Source: UBA8437 sp964646205 (lineage in GTDB: Bacteria > Planctomycetota > Planctomycetia > Planctomycetales > Planctomycetaceae). Taken from it: a stretch of 64,000 nt of DNA. Made by a program: the position numbers and the translations under genes. Location: contig CAZYAZ010000025.1 of the NCBI GenBank assembly GCA_964646205.1, positions 1 through 64,000 on the forward strand, given 5' to 3'. Shown piece by piece: positions 49,127-58,811 of this stretch. Below the pieces are notes generated by a model. The model was not told the DNA's origin and ran no database searches. It saw only the letters and a program-made list of their open reading frames with translations. Positions within the stretch are counted from its first letter, which is position 1. The number at the start of each line of letters is the position of its first letter.

Positions 49127-50626
49127 ATGTCCCATCGCGTACTGCTGGCCGGTCTTTTTCACGAAACCCACACGTTTCTCGACGCACCAACACCGCTGTC
49201 CGACTGGACAATCCTCAGAGGAGACGAGTTGTTCGAGGCCCGTGGAGACGCTTCGCCGTTGGCCGGGGTCCTGTCGGTTGCCGACAACTGTGGATGGCAG
49301 GTGACACCGACAATCGACATGCGAGCGACTCCCGGTGGCCCCGTCGACGACGAGGTCCTGGAAATCTTCTGGGACGGGCTCGCGGCGGGGATTCAAGAGG
49401 GTCCCTTTGATGGGATCTACCTGGTCCTGCACGGGGCGATGGCTTGCCGGGGATGTCCGGACGTGGAAGGCGAAGTGATCCGAAGGATCCGAGCCATCGA
49501 GTCGCTTGCCGACCTGCCAATCTGTGGGGTCCTCGACCTGCACGGAAACATTTCACGAGAAACGATTGAACAGACCCAGGGCCTGATTTCCTATCGCTGC
49601 AATCCACACACCGACGGACACCAGGTCGCCGTGGAATCGGCACAACTGCTCGATGAGATCCTCTCCAGCAAGCGGACACCACAATCCGTCTGGGCCCGCC
49701 CTCCGGTGATGTGGCCTCCCACCGGCACCGGGACCGACGACGATCCGATGAAGACTCTCGAGCAAATGGCCCGACAGATCGAAGTCGAAGAAGCTGACAT
49801 CGTGGCCGTGAATGTGATGGGCGGCTTCAGTTTTGCCGACACGCCCGACACCGGCGTCAGTTTCGCCGCCACCACCTTCGGTGACCCCGACGTCGCCTCG
49901 GCCCGACTCGCCGAACTCGTCGACCATGCCATAGCCGCCCGGCAACAGGGCAACATCGTCGACCCGCCTCTGGCCTCGTGCCTGGACGATGTCGATCGTC
50001 ATATCGCCGAGGGCGACACCCCGGTGGTGTTGGTCGAACCATCGGACAACATCGGTGGGGGGGCGCCCGGGGACGCCACCACGATGCTCGCCGAGTTCAT
50101 CGCCCGCGATATCGACGGTGCCGTCGCGATCATCAACGATCCCGAATCCGTCCAGGCCGTCTCTAACCTCGACACCGGAGCCACCATCACGCTGTCCATC
50201 GGAGGCAAGATCAGCCGTTTGACCGACGGACCGCTCGAATTGACCGTCACACTCGAATCCACCAGTGACGGCCGTTTCACGCTCGAAGACCCGCACAGCC
50301 ACCTCGCCAGCGGTGCCGGCCTTCACATCCAGATGGGCCCCTGTGCGGTCGTACGCTGTGGTGGAGTCAGGATCCTGTTGACCACGCTCAAGACACCCCC
50401 GTTTGATCTCGGCCAACTCCGCAGCCAGGGAATCGCTCCCGAGGACTGCTCGGTCGTCAACGTCAAGGCCGCCGTCGCCCATCGCCAGGGATGGGATCCC
50501 GTCACCGCTCGCACCTACACCGTCGACACCCCGGGCCCCTGTTCCAGCGACATCTCGCGGCTGCCATTCAAGCTGGTCAACCGGCCCGTGTTTCCACTGG
50601 ATGAGTTGGAGTCTTCGGTTCCCTAG
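49127..50626 (+). CDS. M81 family metallopeptidase (MlrC-like)
   Basis: 499 residues. N-terminal AGLFHETHTF, HGAMACRGCPD and CGVLDLHGN match the MlrC/M81 family, known from microcystin degradation and metal-dependent amide hydrolysis. His and Asp/Glu residues in these motifs are candidate zinc ligands. The C-terminal domain (about 280-499) contains EPSDNIGGGAPGD, also family-typical. No signal peptide is seen. The gene starts 5 bp after the PlsC stop, so it may be in the same transcript. Substrate unknown; microcystin is not implied. Confidence 0.85.
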   Translation: MSHRVLLAGLFHETHTFLDAPTPLSDWTILRGDELFEARGDASPLAGVLSVADNCGWQVTPTIDMRATPGGPVDDEVLEIFWDGLAAGIQEGPFDGIYLVLHGAMACRGCPDVEGEVIRRIRAIESLADLPICGVLDLHGNISRETIEQTQGLISYRCNPHTDGHQVAVESAQLLDEILSSKRTPQSVWARPPVMWPPTGTGTDDDPMKTLEQMARQIEVEEADIVAVNVMGGFSFADTPDTGVSFAATTFGDPDVASARLAELVDHAIAARQQGNIVDPPLASCLDDVDRHIAEGDTPVVLVEPSDNIGGGAPGDATTMLAEFIARDIDGAVAIINDPESVQAVSNLDTGATITLSIGGKISRLTDGPLELTVTLESTSDGRFTLEDPHSHLASGAGLHIQMGPCAVVRCGGVRILLTTLKTPPFDLGQLRSQGIAPEDCSVVNVKAAVAHRQGWDPVTARTYTVDTPGPCSSDISRLPFKLVNRPVFPLDELESSVP

Positions 50627-50633
50627 TCAGGGA
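50620..50633. terminator. Hairpin across abutting stop codons
   Basis: TCCCT-AGTC-AGGGA forms a 5-bp stem with a 4-nt loop. It spans the back-to-back stops of the M81 gene (TAG, plus) and the DUF1559 gene (TGA, minus). Possibly a shared transcript end, but the stem is short. Confidence 0.3.
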
Positions 50634-53600
50634 GCAGCCACCCGTTCCAGGGTGTACAACGTGTGACCAATCCCCTTGGCGTCGAAGCCCTTGGGGGGCT
50701 GCGTTTTGTCGCCCCGGACAAAGCACATCTGCAACATCTTGCCCTGGAAACGGTAGACACCGGCCAGCAGCACTCGATCGCCGTTGTAGACCCCGAATCT
50801 CTTCGGATCCGACTCGGTGTCGACCTGGTAGGAAAACCGGTACTCGATCGCATCGAGCTTGGCAACGTTCAAGGCCGCCTTGCCCTCGCCGAACGACAGA
50901 ACGCGATTCTTGAGCGAATCGGACGGCTTGCCCGAGACCACAGCCGAAACCACTCGCCAGGTGCCGTCGAACACACTGGCCGGCTTCGGCTTGGGTGTCG
51001 CCGGCAGGATCTCCAGGATCTTCAACTGCACGGGACCGAACGTGGCAGTGCCATCGGCTGTCTTCTTGATCGTGAACGTGCACATGGTTCCGACCTTGGG
51101 ACTGGTCGATGAGAACCGCAGCGAAAGAAAGCCTCCCTTGTCACTCTCCACGATCAGTTCCAGGTTCTTGATCGTGTAGGTTCCAGTACTCTCGGCACCA
51201 TTCATTTCCTGGAAGGTTGTCCCGTCTGGATTCAGCTGTATCCAGAGGCTCTTATTCTGATAACTCGACACCAGCCGCCGATTGTTCAAGGCCTCGAAGA
51301 CAGCCTTGGCCTGGCCGGTCAACTTGGCCCCCGGCGATGTCACCGGTTTTTCCGGTTTCGCCGGTGGCGAATCGGTCTTGGCAACCGGTGCGCCGGCACG
51401 ACGCTTGAGTGACAATTGCAGTACCGCGTTGCCAGCCACATTCAGTCCTTGCGGGCGAGGTTGACCAGGCAGGGCGACGGTCAATTTCAGGCTGTTTCCC
51501 TGGAACTGGTACAGGCCCAGGTACTTCTGGTTGCCTGTCTGCAACCAGTCAAACGTCCGGGGATTGGCCGAAAAATCGATCTGAAAATTCGATCGCAACG
51601 GCTGTTGACCAGCCTTGACCTGCTGCAACAACTCGTTGTTCTGGAAGGTGAAGACCTGGTTGACCATGGAAGCAACAGCCTTGCCATTGACGCTGGCTGC
51701 GGTCACCGTCCAGCCCCCCTGGAACTTGGCCAGGTCCTTCGTGCCGTCATCATTGGGATCAATCGGAACGACAACCTCGTGGTCGTGGTCAGACGAGAAG
51801 TCGACGTGGCCATCGGCAAAAAGCATGTTGATTCCGCCCAGGTGATGGCTCCCGATCTCGGCCGAGGCTGCAAACACGTCGGGGGCCGTCCAGGCCACCG
51901 CGTGCTGATCGCCGGCATCGACAACCAGCGGCACGGCCGCCGAGCCACCCATGGCCGACAGGGCCGCGTCGGAGACCCGCTTGCCGTCCTTGTAGGCGGA
52001 CTTGCCCGAGGAAATCAGGCGGTAGGTCGTCATGCCTTTCTGGAGTTCTCCGCCGGGACAGACATACAACGGCGGGATCAACTCGATCAGTGCCTTGTTG
52101 GTCGGGCTGTCCCACGGTTCATCGAGCTTGAACTTGTCGTAAAGCGGTTTCTGTTCGATGTAGGGCAGAATGGCCACCCGCCAACTCAGCAACGGCTTGC
52201 CGTCCTTTGACTTGATCGCGGCATCCGGAAAGGACTGCCGCGCGGTGCGATGGCTGAACATGCCGATACCGATTTGCTTGAGGTTGTTCGCGCACTGCGT
52301 CCGCCGCGCCGCATCCCGCGCCTGCTGAATCGCCGGAGCCAGCAACCCGGCCAGCAGACCTCCCTGGTCCGTCGACAACGGGAATGCCGCCTGGAACCCG
52401 AATTCCGGCCCGGCCTGGGTGATCTGTGAATCATTGAGCCCCGCTTCAAACGGCTTGATCTGCTCGGCAATAAACGTGTTCTGCTTCAGGGGAGCCAGAA
52501 GCTGCTGGCCCATTTTCAGAGCCTCTTCCAACGCCATCTTCCCTGACTTGGAACCGGTCTCGTCCGACGAGAGTCCCTGCAGTTTCAGAGACATGCTTCC
52601 GTTCTCCAGCATCCCCATACCCAGCCCCAGTCCCTTGAGCTTTCCGTTGAGACCAAGAAGCGACTGCAGGACTGGTGTCTGCGCATCAGGCGACGTCGCA
52701 AAACCCGGCGGCAGAGGAAGTGTCAGGGCGGTTGGCAAGGTCACCGCGACCACGAAATCCTGGTCGCCATCCACAAAAGCCAGGTCCGGTCGAGGAGTGT
52801 AGGGATCGCCATTGGCAATCAGTTGCTTGATGAACCGCTCGACGCTGAAGACCAGCGTCTTGTCGTCGACCGGGTAGACCAGCACTCGCGGTTTATTCGG
52901 TTCCTGGGGGACAACGAAGACGGTTTTGCCATCCAGCGTGGTCTTTTTCATCTTCTGTCCCATGGCGGCCAGGTGCGCGGACGTCACCACGCTGCGGAGC
53001 CGAACAACCATCGTCGGAATCAGCTTTTCGGCCGCTACCTTCTCGACGGCATCATCGTTCTCGAGTTGTTGGTTCTGTGCCCTCAGCGCCACCTGGGCAA
53101 TATCCGTCAGACCGGCAACACCAACGGTGATCTTCGAGACGTCCTCGGGGCCCAGAATCGTTTCTTTCTTCATCTCGACAATCGCCTGTTTGAGATCAGG
53201 CCCGAGAGTTGGATCGTTGAGCATCTGCTGTGTCACCGCCGCATCCCACATCTTTCCAAGTTTGAACGCCCCCACCACCTCAGCGTTGGGTGGCAACCAG
53301 TGGGTGTCGAATTCGGCGTTGGGATTGTCGCCAGTCTTCGTCTGGGTTACCGGCTCCGGTTGAGGTGGCGGTTCGGGCTGCGGCTGAGCACCGGCGGCCG
53401 CCATCTCCACGTTTGCTGGTGCTGTCTCCTGGACGACCTGTTGACTCCCACCAAGCCAGCCCATCGCTCGGGCCCCAAAAAATCCGCCGGTACCCAGGAT
53501 GGCAACACCGACAATCGACCCGACGATGATCCAGACTTTTTTCCCCGAGGACTTTTTCGGTGCGGCAGTCGGCTTCTTCACACCGGCTGCGGCTTCGTCG

Positions 53601-53812
53601 AGATCACCAAAGTCGTCCGCCTCACCGAAATCGTCGAATTCATCGAATTCATCGAAATCATCGATCACCTCGAGTTCGTCATCGGCTGGAAGTTCAATCA
53701 CGAAGGGCTGTTTGCACTTCGGGCAGGGCACCTTCCGCCCCACCGCGTCGCGATTCTTCAACTTCAACGTCGCCTGACATTCCGGGCAATGGACTTCGAT
53801 GGGAGCCGGCAT
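50627..53812 (-). CDS. Zinc-ribbon / DUF1559 / TIGR03067-like fusion membrane protein
   Basis: 1061 residues. N-terminal zinc ribbon (CPECx16CPKC, about 9-33), an acidic Asp/Phe repeat (about 51-72), one membrane helix (about 93-115), a Pro/Gln linker, a domain of unknown type (about 165-480), the DUF1559 core (about 490-690; ARRTQCANNLKQIG, then NMLFADGHVDFS) and two TIGR03067-like lipocalin-type domains (about 710-830 and 960-1061). In ordinary DUF1559 proteins the core starts at a pilin-like N-terminus; here it is internal. AAGGAGA lies 7 nt before ATG 53812. The first 90 residues should be cytoplasmic, the rest exported. Function unknown. Confidence 0.8.
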   Translation of the reverse strand: MPAPIEVHCPECQATLKLKNRDAVGRKVPCPKCKQPFVIELPADDELEVIDDFDEFDEFDDFGEADDFGDLDEAAAGVKKPTAAPKKSSGKKVWIIVGSIVGVAILGTGGFFGARAMGWLGGSQQVVQETAPANVEMAAAGAQPQPEPPPQPEPVTQTKTGDNPNAEFDTHWLPPNAEVVGAFKLGKMWDAAVTQQMLNDPTLGPDLKQAIVEMKKETILGPEDVSKITVGVAGLTDIAQVALRAQNQQLENDDAVEKVAAEKLIPTMVVRLRSVVTSAHLAAMGQKMKKTTLDGKTVFVVPQEPNKPRVLVYPVDDKTLVFSVERFIKQLIANGDPYTPRPDLAFVDGDQDFVVAVTLPTALTLPLPPGFATSPDAQTPVLQSLLGLNGKLKGLGLGMGMLENGSMSLKLQGLSSDETGSKSGKMALEEALKMGQQLLAPLKQNTFIAEQIKPFEAGLNDSQITQAGPEFGFQAAFPLSTDQGGLLAGLLAPAIQQARDAARRTQCANNLKQIGIGMFSHRTARQSFPDAAIKSKDGKPLLSWRVAILPYIEQKPLYDKFKLDEPWDSPTNKALIELIPPLYVCPGGELQKGMTTYRLISSGKSAYKDGKRVSDAALSAMGGSAAVPLVVDAGDQHAVAWTAPDVFAASAEIGSHHLGGINMLFADGHVDFSSDHDHEVVVPIDPNDDGTKDLAKFQGGWTVTAASVNGKAVASMVNQVFTFQNNELLQQVKAGQQPLRSNFQIDFSANPRTFDWLQTGNQKYLGLYQFQGNSLKLTVALPGQPRPQGLNVAGNAVLQLSLKRRAGAPVAKTDSPPAKPEKPVTSPGAKLTGQAKAVFEALNNRRLVSSYQNKSLWIQLNPDGTTFQEMNGAESTGTYTIKNLELIVESDKGGFLSLRFSSTSPKVGTMCTFTIKKTADGTATFGPVQLKILEILPATPKPKPASVFDGTWRVVSAVVSGKPSDSLKNRVLSFGEGKAALNVAKLDAIEYRFSYQVDTESDPKRFGVYNGDRVLLAGVYRFQGKMLQMCFVRGDKTQPPKGFDAKGIGHTLYTLERVAAP

Positions 53813-53935
53813 CGGGCATCTCCTTCGTGAGAGAGCATTCGGACCGTTTCCTGACACGTCCTGATTGTCGGAAACCGGGTCGAACCGATCGTACCTGCCA
53901 GAACCGGGGGTCACAAGAAGTGTTTACAGCCGGCC

Positions 53936-56900
53936 TCAGGCGGTTGCGGTCCCGCGCAATCGGGCTGCCACCTCGAGCAGCCATTCCTCGGGAAGCGGCG
54001 CAAACGGCCGGAATTTCTCGACCCCACCCTGCTCACCCAGGTACAGCAACGCCCTGTGATTGCCCAAACGACTGGCGGCAGCCGAATCGATCAAGTTGCT
54101 GGAATCAGACGCGCTCATCTGGAACGCCACCCGCATCTCGAATTCCCGGAACGTCTGTGGACTGATCCAGCGATTGAGATTGTTGTAGCTGTCGCACCAG
54201 CACAGTGTGTGCACACCCAGCGCGGGTCCATCTCTCAGAATGGAAACGAGTTGCTGGGCGGGACTTGCCGGCGTGTCATCACCAAAACTCGAGCCGAATC
54301 CGAAGTCATCGTCGTCTCGACGGACATCACGAAAACGTCCCAGGTCGTGGATGACCAGGAAGATCGACGGAGCGGACTCGTCATCCTCCTGGTCCCGTCG
54401 ACCAACTTCCGCGGACAAACTCTTCAACGCCTCGGCCACTTTTCTCGGACGGACCACTTCAATATCGCCGGGCAATTCATCTGCCAATCGCGACCACGTC
54501 TCGCCGAAAGGATCGTCCTCGGCACTGCCATCACAGATCACGATTCGTCCACCCTGCGTGGGATTCAACTGCCCGGCCAGTGCAATCGTGATCGCCTGCA
54601 GAACTCCCAACGCCTCTTCTTGTTGCTGGCCCACCACGACGAGGTTGGTGCCACTTTGTCTCCGGAACCGCAGTTCCGGAGACGCCTTGATCTGAACAGC
54701 TTCGCCAACCCAGCACAGGGGTGCTTTGACCGAATCCGCCATCGGTGCCTTCGTCAAACACGCGGCCAGCGGTCGACTGGTCGTCACGTCCGCGGGCCGG
54801 TTTCCTTCGAACACCACCATCTCGCCGGAAACCACTCCATCCGTCACGGCCTTGTCCCGCAGTGACTCCAGTCGTTGGTCTCGAGCCTCCTCGTCCAACC
54901 ACGCGATCTGAAACGGATGATTTCCTTCCAGCAGACCGTTGGCATCGTTGTAGATGGCCTCACCGGGTCGAGTCAGCAGGCGTGCCGCGGTGTTCTCCTC
55001 GCTGAGAATCAGGTGCGCGTCCGATTCGCTGCACTGCAATGCCACCCGCACACCCACCTGTCCCAGCGTGCTGCGTGCCAGCGAGTAGGCTCCTCCGAGA
55101 GTCTGTGAGCCAAGCAGAACATGAATACCAAAAGCACGTCCCTGGCGAATCAACCGATCCAGCAGCAACGAGGACTGCTGATGGACCCGGTCGTCCTCGA
55201 CGAAAAACTCCTGGAATTCATCGATGATCAACAACACCCGTGGCAAAGGATCCTCGGGCATCGCATCGCGGTAACCGGCAACATCCTGGACGTGGTGCTG
55301 ACGAAACAGGTTGCCCCGTTCCGAGAGCATCTCGTCGAGCCGCTCCAGAACGCTCAACCCGAATTCCCGATCACTCTCGATGGCAACCACTCGCGCGTGA
55401 GGCAACCGGTTGGTGACGTAGGTCTTGAACTCGACCCCTTTCTTGAAGTCGATCAGGTAGAACTCGACTTGATCGGGGCCGTAGTACAGGGAAATGTTGG
55501 TGATCAATGTGTGAAGAAAACTCGATTTCCCCGACCCGGTCTTTCCAGCAATCAACACGTGCTGGGACGTTCCGCTGCCCAGGTGCAAGTCCTGCAACTT
55601 GGTCGCTCCGGCACGGCCCAGTGGCACATCAAGACTACGACGGCTGTCCCGGCCCCAGTACTCGTCGGGTTTCGGAGCGATCCGTCCAAAGGGCACCTCG
55701 ACGCGCCGAGTGTCACGGGCGTGTTCACCCACCTGGCGGACGATCTCAACAAATTCCGCGGGTTCCGGAGGAGATTCGAGTGTCAGCGGTAGCCAGGCCA
55801 TGTCCGGATCCTGCCACCGAAATCCCCCGGCCGTCCACACCAGGCAATTGGCATGACTTCGAAGATCCTCGAGATCAAAGTTGTGAGGCAATTGCTGTCG
55901 ACTGTCGACATGGATCAAGGTGTAGACTCCGCAGCGGGCACCGCTGGAGGCAATGCTGACCAGGCGACGGACCGCGTTGTCGCTGAAATTCACCGGGAAA
56001 CCGGCCACCACGAGGACCCGATACGGTTCGGCCACCTCGCCAGCGTACTCGTTGTACTCCTCGATCGTCGCGAACTGGTTCCGCAGGTATGTCTGAAACA
56101 CGTCTTCCATGTGTTCAGTCAAGTCGGCCAGTTGACGATCGATGTGATTCGATTCCGTCCAGATCCTCCCGGAGACGAGCAACTCGTCAAAATCGGCCAG
56201 GTGCATGAAGGCGGAGAAATTGTCACCCAGTCCCACCGGGTCGATGATCGTCATCCGCAATTTGCCGGGGGGAAGGCTGGTGAGCAGCCGCAGCATGGCG
56301 GTCTGCAAGACACGCACCGCCGGCTCGCGACCCTGGCGATCGGATTCCAGCAACAGGCTGGCACTCTCGGGAAACGGCAGGATCGCCGGCATCGACATCA
56401 CCGTCTGTGCCGGCTCCAACCGCTCGTCCTCGGACACCCCTCCGGGGACGGCTGCCAGGTTGACCTCAAAAGTCCCCAGCCGCACGGCAGGAGGAACCGC
56501 TGCGGGGGGGGTGTATCCTGCGTCGGCCAGTTCCGACCAGGGCCGGAACAGTTCGTCACACTGCGAGATCATCGAACGCGTGTTCGAATCGAACTCACCA
56601 CAGGCGGATTCCCAGTCCTTTGCCAGTTGGGCAAAACTCCGTTGAGACTCCTCGCGGCGGACCGCCAGCCGATGACCGTGTTCACCGGCCAGTTGATCAC
56701 GAATCGACCGGTACTCACGATCGATCTCCTCGAGTCGCTCGCCTCGCTCCAACTCACAATCGGCCGCCTGTTTCTCCCGCTCCGCAGCGAGCGTCTTGAG
56801 ACGTTCGGGGAACTCGGAGTGCACCGCGGCCAATTCGGCCGCATGACGATTGGCCAAAGCCTCGGCCTGGTCCGCCTGGACTTCCTCGATCCGACCAATC

Positions 56901-57952
56901 GCGTGTTTGCGGCGCTGGACAATCGGCCCATGCTGTCCAAGGAACTCGTGCTGGCGAGCCCCCAGTTCCTCCTGCGAGACCTTCAACCAGTGCTGTCGCG
57001 CACGACGGGCATCGGCGGCATGGCTTCCGAGCCGTTCCCACAGCCGCCGACTTCGCCTCCGCACCACCAGCGCCAGGACGCCCAGGATCCCCAGCGTTCC
57101 GACCAGGGCTCCTCCCAATGACATACCGATCGAGACATCCATCCGAGATCGGTTCTCGAGCAGCCCCAGTCGCCACGGCACATCGCCGAGAACCAACGGC
57201 ACGCCGATCATCGCGACAAAGAACGCTCCCAGGAGCAGGGCCCGGCCACCGGCGAGCAACCGGGGCAACCAGAGCCGTTGAATCACCCGGATGTCATGAT
57301 TGGCTCGGCCGACACACTCAACAAAGTGATCCAGGCAATCGTCGGGATCACTCGGAGGGCGAACCCCGTTGCTGGAACAGGGGGCCTGGGGCAATCCCCA
57401 GTTGGCCAGTTGACCTGCCACCTGCTCAACCTGGCTCGCCAATTCTTCCCAATCGGACATCCGTTGTGTGCGGTTGGACCTCAGCCTCTCCTTGTAATTG
57501 TCGAACTTGTGCTTGGGACTGTCCTCGGCCGCGTCATCCAGCACTGCCTGGACCATCCAGCGATCCTCGTCCCGCCGCTGATCGATCCGAGACTGTTCTT
57601 GTTCCACACGTTCCTTGAGTACCGTCACACGATCGTCGTACTCGATTTGTGTCGCCGAGATTTCAGCGTCAATCCGCGAGAGACTCTCGTCACGCACCAG
57701 GTCATATTGCCGGACGACCGTGGCCCGATCGTCTTCCAACTTCTGGTCCAGCGCCTGGCAAGCCGCCGAGTACTCCGTGTCCTCGCTCTCGGTCCGGTCC
57801 GCCTGGTCGGCACCCAGGCTCTGCTCGGCATGCCCTCGATCGACAACTGCCTGCAACAACTTCTGCAACAGCGTCCGCTGACCAGCCAGGTCCAGTTGTC
57901 CGGACCGGGCCTCGACAGCATCAGGATCTTTGGAGGGCAACAGATTCGACAT
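53936..57952 (-). CDS. FtsK/SpoIIIE-type ATPase of EssC class (type VII-like secretion)
   Basis: 1338 residues. Order: coiled coil (about 60-130), two membrane helices (about 232-255 and 274-297), a second coiled coil (about 350-460), then three ATPase-like modules: module 1 (about 520-740) with no Walker A, module 2 (about 780-990) with intact Walker A GKTGSGKS (803-810) and Walker B LLIIDE (907-912), and module 3 (about 1070-1320) with a degenerate site (VVVGQQQEE). The three-module layout is that of EssC/EccC, but FHA domains are absent and only module 2 looks active. The gene follows two Esx-like genes and a coiled-coil gene, 9 bp after the last. Chromosome-translocase FtsK is excluded by layout. 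Confidence 0.87.
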   Translation of the reverse strand: MSNLLPSKDPDAVEARSGQLDLAGQRTLLQKLLQAVVDRGHAEQSLGADQADRTESEDTEYSAACQALDQKLEDDRATVVRQYDLVRDESLSRIDAEISATQIEYDDRVTVLKERVEQEQSRIDQRRDEDRWMVQAVLDDAAEDSPKHKFDNYKERLRSNRTQRMSDWEELASQVEQVAGQLANWGLPQAPCSSNGVRPPSDPDDCLDHFVECVGRANHDIRVIQRLWLPRLLAGGRALLLGAFFVAMIGVPLVLGDVPWRLGLLENRSRMDVSIGMSLGGALVGTLGILGVLALVVRRRSRRLWERLGSHAADARRARQHWLKVSQEELGARQHEFLGQHGPIVQRRKHAIGRIEEVQADQAEALANRHAAELAAVHSEFPERLKTLAAEREKQAADCELERGERLEEIDREYRSIRDQLAGEHGHRLAVRREESQRSFAQLAKDWESACGEFDSNTRSMISQCDELFRPWSELADAGYTPPAAVPPAVRLGTFEVNLAAVPGGVSEDERLEPAQTVMSMPAILPFPESASLLLESDRQGREPAVRVLQTAMLRLLTSLPPGKLRMTIIDPVGLGDNFSAFMHLADFDELLVSGRIWTESNHIDRQLADLTEHMEDVFQTYLRNQFATIEEYNEYAGEVAEPYRVLVVAGFPVNFSDNAVRRLVSIASSGARCGVYTLIHVDSRQQLPHNFDLEDLRSHANCLVWTAGGFRWQDPDMAWLPLTLESPPEPAEFVEIVRQVGEHARDTRRVEVPFGRIAPKPDEYWGRDSRRSLDVPLGRAGATKLQDLHLGSGTSQHVLIAGKTGSGKSSFLHTLITNISLYYGPDQVEFYLIDFKKGVEFKTYVTNRLPHARVVAIESDREFGLSVLERLDEMLSERGNLFRQHHVQDVAGYRDAMPEDPLPRVLLIIDEFQEFFVEDDRVHQQSSLLLDRLIRQGRAFGIHVLLGSQTLGGAYSLARSTLGQVGVRVALQCSESDAHLILSEENTAARLLTRPGEAIYNDANGLLEGNHPFQIAWLDEEARDQRLESLRDKAVTDGVVSGEMVVFEGNRPADVTTSRPLAACLTKAPMADSVKAPLCWVGEAVQIKASPELRFRRQSGTNLVVVGQQQEEALGVLQAITIALAGQLNPTQGGRIVICDGSAEDDPFGETWSRLADELPGDIEVVRPRKVAEALKSLSAEVGRRDQEDDESAPSIFLVIHDLGRFRDVRRDDDDFGFGSSFGDDTPASPAQQLVSILRDGPALGVHTLCWCDSYNNLNRWISPQTFREFEMRVAFQMSASDSSNLIDSAAASRLGNHRALLYLGEQGGVEKFRPFAPLPEEWLLEVAARLRGTATA

Positions 57953-57961
57953 TGTGGGTGG

Positions 57962-58195
57962 CTAACGGTCCTCGTCCTGGCACTCACGTTCGGCCCTGGC
58001 CAGGACATCGGCCAGGCGGTTGACGGCGTCGAGAGTCATTCGAATGGTCGGAGAAATCGGCGCGAGATGTTCGGCCTCGAAATGCCGACTCGTTTCGTCG
58101 TTCCACGCCGGACGGACGCGGCCCCAGGCCGACTCAAGTTGGACCAGGGCGTCGGTCAACTGGGCGGCACCGGTGTGCAGGTCGGCCACTGTCAT
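57962..58195 (-). CDS. Esx-like small helical protein 2 (77 aa)
   Basis: 77 residues, fully helical by pattern, with a central W-N-D (Trp31) between two helices, like the WxG turn of WXG100 proteins but with Asp instead of Gly. An aromatic residue (Phe39) follows eight residues later. It is shorter than usual WXG100 proteins. Its ATG overlaps the preceding coiled-coil gene (ATGA) and the ATPase gene starts 9 bp after its stop. Probably a substrate or partner of the EssC-like ATPase. No signal peptide. Confidence 0.7.
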   Translation of the reverse strand: MTVADLHTGAAQLTDALVQLESAWGRVRPAWNDETSRHFEAEHLAPISPTIRMTLDAVNRLADVLARAERECQDEDR

Positions 58196-58740
58196 CGATT
58201 GTCTCCACCAGGGGCGATTGTGTCGTCGGAGGTCGGTTGTGGCGGCACCTCCTCTGGTGGTGCCACCGCCACGTAGGCTTCCAGGGAGACCAGGATTCGG
58301 TCGAGCAGCCCCGCCATCCGCGGCACGTCCCGTTGCACGAGGCTGTCCACCTGGCCGCAACGGCCACGAAACTGGTTGGCCTCTTCCTCGACAACCCGCT
58401 GGCAGCGGCGAACGACCTCGATCTTCTGCTGGCAATACTCCAGCCGCCCTTTCGCCCGGGACAAGGCCTGTTTCTCCTCGATGCAGGCCGGACGATGATC
58501 CCCCACGGTCCTCATCTGGCACCGCTGCAGGCTGAGACGTGCCTCGGCCATCTGGTCATACCCACGGCGGACCTGTTGCTGCCAGTAGGCCGGCCGGTCG
58601 TGCTCGAGCCAGTCGATCATCCGATGGACCTGCGCGTGCAACGACTCCAGGCAGTCGGTGGCCTGCTCGCCGAAGGCCAGCAACTGGCCGCGAAACTCGC
58701 GAACAGACTCGAGTGATTGCACGTTCGCCGGTGCGTTCAT
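58192..58740 (-). CDS. Coiled-coil protein of the Esx/EssC-like locus
   Basis: 182 residues, mostly helical, with long stretches rich in Arg, Gln, Glu and Leu (about 30-140) and a Pro/Asp/Thr-rich tail (about 160-182). WLEHDRPAYWQQQVRR near residue 43 is notable. I recall similar proteins beside WXG/FtsK genes in planctomycetes, but the function is unknown. ATG 58740 was chosen; an upstream ATG at 58785 is in frame. It lies 71 bp after the first Esx-like gene and overlaps the second by 4 bp, so it is a locus member; a chaperone or linker role is a guess. Confidence 0.72.
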   Translation of the reverse strand: MNAPANVQSLESVREFRGQLLAFGEQATDCLESLHAQVHRMIDWLEHDRPAYWQQQVRRGYDQMAEARLSLQRCQMRTVGDHRPACIEEKQALSRAKGRLEYCQQKIEVVRRCQRVVEEEANQFRGRCGQVDSLVQRDVPRMAGLLDRILVSLEAYVAVAPPEEVPPQPTSDDTIAPGGDNR

Positions 58741-58811
58741 CTGGCCCCATCTCCACTCATCGTCTTGTGAATCCGCCGTCCCCACTCACCTCCCATGGTG
58801 GGCCGGCTGGC

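Noticed and set aside
53936..57952. Chromosome-segregation FtsK
   Set aside because: No four-helix N-terminus and no gamma DNA-binding domain; two central helices, three ATPase modules and Esx-like neighbours fit EssC/EccC.
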